A DNA stretch of 64,000 bases from JAWKSY01 sp041402125. GTDB lineage: Bacteria > Planctomycetota > GCA-002687715 > DRQF01. The notes below the pieces were generated by a model. The model was not told where the DNA came from. It made no database searches and worked only from the letters and a program-made list of their open reading frames with translations. The stretch covers positions 8,122 through 72,121 of the forward strand of contig JAWKSY010000022.1 of assembly GCA_041402125.1 (NCBI GenBank), given 5' to 3'. Both the position numbers and the translations under genes were made by a program. Positions 60,740 through 64,000 of this stretch are shown here, one piece after another. Position 1 is the stretch's first letter; each line of letters starts with the position of its first letter.

Positions 60740-63700
60740 ATGTCCGCGGAACCCGCCCCTCAGCGCGCCTACCCCGACGTCGACCCGAAGCCGAGCTTCC
60801 CGGCGATCGAGGAGTCCGTCCTGGCCTTCTGGAAGGCGGAGGGGATCTTCGCGGAGTCGGTGTCGTCGCGGTCCTCCGAGCGGGAGTACGTCTTCTATGA
60901 CGGCCCCCCCTTCGCCAACGGCCTGCCGCACTACGGGCACCTCCTGACCGGCTACGTCAAGGACGTCATGCCCCGCTACCAGACCATGCGGGGCAAGCGG
61001 GTCGAGCGCCGCTTCGGCTGGGACTGCCACGGCCTTCCGGCCGAGATGGAGACCGAGAAGGAGCTGGGGATCTCCGGGCGGCAGAAGATCCAGGAGTTCG
61101 GGATCGACCGCTTCAACGACCGCTGCCGGGCCTCCGTCCTGAAGTACACGCAGGAGTGGGAGAGCTACGTCACCCGCCAGGCCCGCTGGGTCGACTTCAC
61201 GAACGACTACAAGACGATGGACCTCTCCTACATGGAGAGCGTCATGTGGGCCTTCAAGCGGCTCCACGAGAAGGGGCTCCTCTACGAGGGGCACCGCGTC
61301 ATGCCCTACTCCTGGGCGGCGGAGTCCCCGGTCTCGAACTTCGAGACCCGGATGGACAACTCCTACCGGATGCGCCAGGACCCGGCGATCACCGTCGCCT
61401 TCACGCTCGCCCCGCGGGGCGGCGACGCGGCCCTGGACCTCCTGGTCTGGACGACGACCCCCTGGACGCTGCCCAGCAACCTCGCCCTCGCGGTGGGAGC
61501 GGACATCGTCTACCGGGTGATGGAGAAGGAGGGGCGCCGCATCGCGCTCGCCGGCCCCGCCCGGGAGAAGTACGCCAAGGAACTCGAGGGTTTCGTCGAG
61601 GTCGGCGAGGTCCGCGGGGCGGACCTGGTGGGGCGGACCTACGCGCCGCTCTTCCCCTACTTCGTCGACCACGAGGTGGCGGCGAACGCCTTCCGGGTGA
61701 TCGCGGCGGACTTCGTCGACACCGAGGAGGGGACCGGCGTCGTCCACCTCGCTCCGGGCTTCGGCGAGGACGACCAGATCGCCTGCCAGGCCGAGGGCAT
61801 CGGGATGGTCTGCCCGGTCGACGACCGGGGGCGCTACACGGCGGAGATCACCGACTGGGTCGGCGAGCTCGTCTTCGACGCGAACAAGCCGATCATCCGC
61901 CGGCTGAAGGACGAGGGACGGGTCTTCCGCCAGGAGACCTACGACCACAACTACCCGCACTGCTGGCGCACGGACGAGCCGCTGATCTACCGCGCGCTCT
62001 CGTCCTGGTACGTGAAGGTCACCGACATCCGCGACCGCATGGTCGAGCTCAATCAGGAGATCTCCTGGATCCCCGAGCACATCCGCGACGGTCAGTTCGG
62101 GAAGTGGCTCGAGGGCGCGCGCGACTGGTCCATCAGTCGCAACCGCTTCTGGGGCGCTCCGATCCCGGTCTGGAAGAGCGACGACCCGAACTACCCGCGC
62201 ATGGACGTCTACGGCAGCCTGGACGAGCTCGAGCGCGACTTCGGCGTACGCCCGACCGATCTCCACCGGCCGATGATCGACGAGCTCACGCGCCCGAACC
62301 CCGACGATCCGACGGGGAAGAGCACGATGCGGCGCGTGCCCGACGTCCTCGATTGCTGGTTCGAATCGGGCTCGATGCCCTTCGCGCAGGTGCACTATCC
62401 CTTCGAGAACAAGGAGTGGTTCGAGAGCCACTTCCCGGCCGACTTCATCGTCGAGTACATCGCGCAGACGCGCGGCTGGTTCTACACGATGATGGTGCTC
62501 GGAACGGCGCTCTTCGACCGGCCGCCCTTCAAGACCTGCATCTGCCACGGCGTCGTCCTCGACGAGGACGGCAAGAAGCTCTCGAAGCGGCTGCGGAACT
62601 ACCCCAGCCCGGAGGAGGTCTTCTCGAGCTACGGGGCCGACGCGCTCCGCTGGTTCCTCGTCTCCTCGCCGATCCTCCGCGGCGCCGACCTGCAGATCGA
62701 CCGCGAGGGCAAGGCGATCGGGGAGATCGTCCGTCTCGTCATCAACCCCATCTGGAACGCCTGGTACTTCTTCGCCCTCTACGCGAACGCGGACGGAGCG
62801 GTGGCGCGCCGCCGCACCGACCAGACGGGGCGCCTCGACCGCTACATCCTCGCCAAGACGCGGGAGATGCTGACGGCCCTCACCGCGGCGATGGACGGCA
62901 ACGATCTGCCCGAGGCCTGCCAGATCCTGCGCCGCTACCTCGACGCGACGAACAACTGGTGGATCCGACGCAGCCGCGAGCGGTTCTGGCGCCCGGAGAA
63001 GGACCAGGACAAGCAGGACGCCTACGACACGCTCTACACCGTGCTCGAGACCCTCTGTCGCGCGGCCGCGCCGCTCCTCCCGCTCGTCACCGAGGAGATC
63101 TGGCGCGGACTCACCGGCGGGCGCAGCGTGCACCTCGCGGACTGGCCCGAGATCGGCGACTTCCCCGAGGACCCCGCGCTGGTCGCCGACATGGACCGCG
63201 TGCGCGAGATCTGCTCGGCCGGCCTCGCGGTGCGGAGCGAGACGAACATCCGCGTGCGGCAGCCGCTCGCCACGCTGACGGTGGCCGGCGCGGGGACCGA
63301 TCGTCTCGGGGACGACCTCGAACTCATCCGGGAAGAGGTCAACGTCAAGGAGGTCCGCGTCGCGAAGGACCTCGAGTCGCTCGCGCGCTTCGAGCTCGCG
63401 GTGAACGCCCGCGTCCTCGGTCCGCGCCTCGGCGGCGAGATGAAGACGGTGCTCGGCGCCTCGAAGCAGGGCCGCTGGAGCCGGAACGAAGCCGGGGCGA
63501 TCGTCGTCGAGGGCCACGAGCTGCTGGAGGGGGAGTACACGCTCCGCCTGAAGCCCCTCGAGGATCTCGGCGCGGTCGGCATCGAGGCGCTGCCCTCGAA
63601 CGACGTCGTCGTGGCGCTCTCCCTCGAGATCAGCCCCGAACTCGAGGCGGAGGGCGTGGCTCGCGATCTCGTGCGCCTGATCCAGACGATGCGCCGCGAC

Positions 63701-63904
63701 GCCGGCCTCGCGGTCTCGGACCGGATCGCCCTGCGGGTGACCCCGCCGGAGTCCGCCCGGACGGCCCTCGAGACCTTCGCGGGCTTCGTCTCCGAGCAGG
63801 TCCTCGCCGGCTCCTTCGAGCTCGTCCCCGCCGCCGCGGGCGCCCACCGGGCCGAGCACGAGCTCGCGGGCGGCGCCTGCGTCATCGCCTTCGATCGGGC
63901 CTGA
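60740..63904 (+). CDS. ileS: isoleucyl-tRNA synthetase, type 2 (eukaryote-like)
   Basis: 1054 residues. HIGH box HYGH (64-67) in FANGLPHYGHLLTG and KMSKS box KLSKR (613-617) in GKKLSKRLRNYPSPEE: both are the spelling of the eukaryote-like IleS2 clade, not of typical bacterial IleS1. The CP1 editing domain has TTTPWTLPSNLAL and GTGVVHLAPGFGEDD. The WDCHGLP motif is present. The C-terminal anticodon-binding region includes TNNWWIRRSRERFW; the zinc finger of IleS1 is absent. IleS2 enzymes are generally mupirocin-insensitive. Ribosome site GGAAGGAG stands 7 bases before the ATG. Confidence 0.96.
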   Translation: MSAEPAPQRAYPDVDPKPSFPAIEESVLAFWKAEGIFAESVSSRSSEREYVFYDGPPFANGLPHYGHLLTGYVKDVMPRYQTMRGKRVERRFGWDCHGLPAEMETEKELGISGRQKIQEFGIDRFNDRCRASVLKYTQEWESYVTRQARWVDFTNDYKTMDLSYMESVMWAFKRLHEKGLLYEGHRVMPYSWAAESPVSNFETRMDNSYRMRQDPAITVAFTLAPRGGDAALDLLVWTTTPWTLPSNLALAVGADIVYRVMEKEGRRIALAGPAREKYAKELEGFVEVGEVRGADLVGRTYAPLFPYFVDHEVAANAFRVIAADFVDTEEGTGVVHLAPGFGEDDQIACQAEGIGMVCPVDDRGRYTAEITDWVGELVFDANKPIIRRLKDEGRVFRQETYDHNYPHCWRTDEPLIYRALSSWYVKVTDIRDRMVELNQEISWIPEHIRDGQFGKWLEGARDWSISRNRFWGAPIPVWKSDDPNYPRMDVYGSLDELERDFGVRPTDLHRPMIDELTRPNPDDPTGKSTMRRVPDVLDCWFESGSMPFAQVHYPFENKEWFESHFPADFIVEYIAQTRGWFYTMMVLGTALFDRPPFKTCICHGVVLDEDGKKLSKRLRNYPSPEEVFSSYGADALRWFLVSSPILRGADLQIDREGKAIGEIVRLVINPIWNAWYFFALYANADGAVARRRTDQTGRLDRYILAKTREMLTALTAAMDGNDLPEACQILRRYLDATNNWWIRRSRERFWRPEKDQDKQDAYDTLYTVLETLCRAAAPLLPLVTEEIWRGLTGGRSVHLADWPEIGDFPEDPALVADMDRVREICSAGLAVRSETNIRVRQPLATLTVAGAGTDRLGDDLELIREEVNVKEVRVAKDLESLARFELAVNARVLGPRLGGEMKTVLGASKQGRWSRNEAGAIVVEGHELLEGEYTLRLKPLEDLGAVGIEALPSNDVVVALSLEISPELEAEGVARDLVRLIQTMRRDAGLAVSDRIALRVTPPESARTALETFAGFVSEQVLAGSFELVPAAAGAHRAEHELAGGACVIAFDRA

Positions 63905-63953
63905 TCCGCCCGCCGATTCTCTCCGCGTCGTTTCATCCGGGAACAGCGCGCCG

Positions 63954-63997
63954 CGGAAGATGCACGTACGGTGCCAGTCACCGGATGTGCATTTCCG
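63954..63997. repeat. nested palindrome with GGTG-CCAGT-CACC core (second REP-like family)
   Basis: Three nested inverted repeats share one axis: CGGAA/TTCCG outside, ATGCAC/GTGCAT next, CGGTG/CACCG in the centre with CCAGT as loop. The element lies just after ileS and at the very end of the window, so it may be half of a larger unit. The layout (arms and central hairpin) is typical of REP elements, but it differs from the GGGGTCAGACCCC family. Confidence 0.65.
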
Positions 63998-64000
63998 TTC

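Noticed and set aside
60683..63859. ~1058-codon minus-strand frame opposite ileS
   Set aside because: Shadow of ileS; no motifs, no ribosome site.
1..64000. Prophage, integrative element, insertion sequence or CRISPR array
   Set aside because: No integrase, transposase, capsid or cas-like protein and no spaced direct-repeat array was found; GC content and gene style are uniform.

Overview
The window reads as a chromosome segment of a very GC-rich bacterium, most probably an uncultured member of the Planctomycetota. The pointers are the adjacent DUF1552 and cytochrome-like DUF1587/1592/1588 proteins, a secreted sulfatase, two families of secreted alpha-L-fucosidase, a tricorn-type protease, many signal-peptide proteins and an ECF sigma/anti-sigma pair. 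The phylum is inferred from gene content; no rRNA or other decisive marker is present. No prophage, integrase, insertion sequence or CRISPR array was seen.

Layout. 0-4.5 kb: end of an M20 amidohydrolase, an ECF sigma factor with its membrane anti-sigma factor, and a ParS-RES toxin-antitoxin pair translationally coupled to SixA. 4.5-13 kb (minus strand): AbgT transporter, nucleotide-transporter-like protein, Tat-exported epimerase, zinc-ribbon protein and a GH95 fucosidase. 13-19 kb: acyltransferase, TetR regulator, methyltransferase, DUF457 membrane protein, small membrane protein, sulfatase. 19-26 kb: ribosomal proteins S14 and L31B behind a leader terminator, a tiny orphan protein, an FAD oxidoreductase, an APH-like kinase, a tricorn protease and an SDR. 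26-34 kb: a metallophosphoesterase, a frameshifted M28 peptidase, two secreted beta-rich proteins, a YkvA protein and a beta-propeller lipoprotein. 34-44 kb: map, cysS, a PhoD-like phosphatase, a cysteine-poor DksA relative with a structured leader, the DUF1552/PSCyt pair, and a secreted triple-repeat cysteine protein. 44-53 kb: glyoxalase, two divergent paralogous secreted HExxH proteins around a 13-bp palindrome, DinB, GH29 fucosidase. 53-57 kb: a BtuFCD/FhuDBC-type ABC importer coupled to an unknown membrane protein. 57-64 kb: a small transcription unit, a malformed tRNA followed by a hairpin array, a slipin, a zinc-ribbon Ser/Thr kinase and a type-2 isoleucyl-tRNA synthetase.

How the genes fit together. 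Much of the content supports heterotrophic use of complex, probably sulfated and fucosylated, polymers: sulfatase, GH95, GH29, PhoD-like phosphatase, secreted proteases and PSCyt proteins. Core translation genes (rpsN, rpmE, cysS, ileS, map) are interspersed as single transcription units. Short palindromic repeats with a GGGGTCAGACCCC core occupy three intergenic spots, twice as inverted pairs (REPIN-like), and in two places supply the stop codon of the adjacent gene. A different nested palindrome closes the window. At least three sites (AbgT, M28 peptidase, tRNA) look like single-base indels, so residual assembly errors should be kept in mind.
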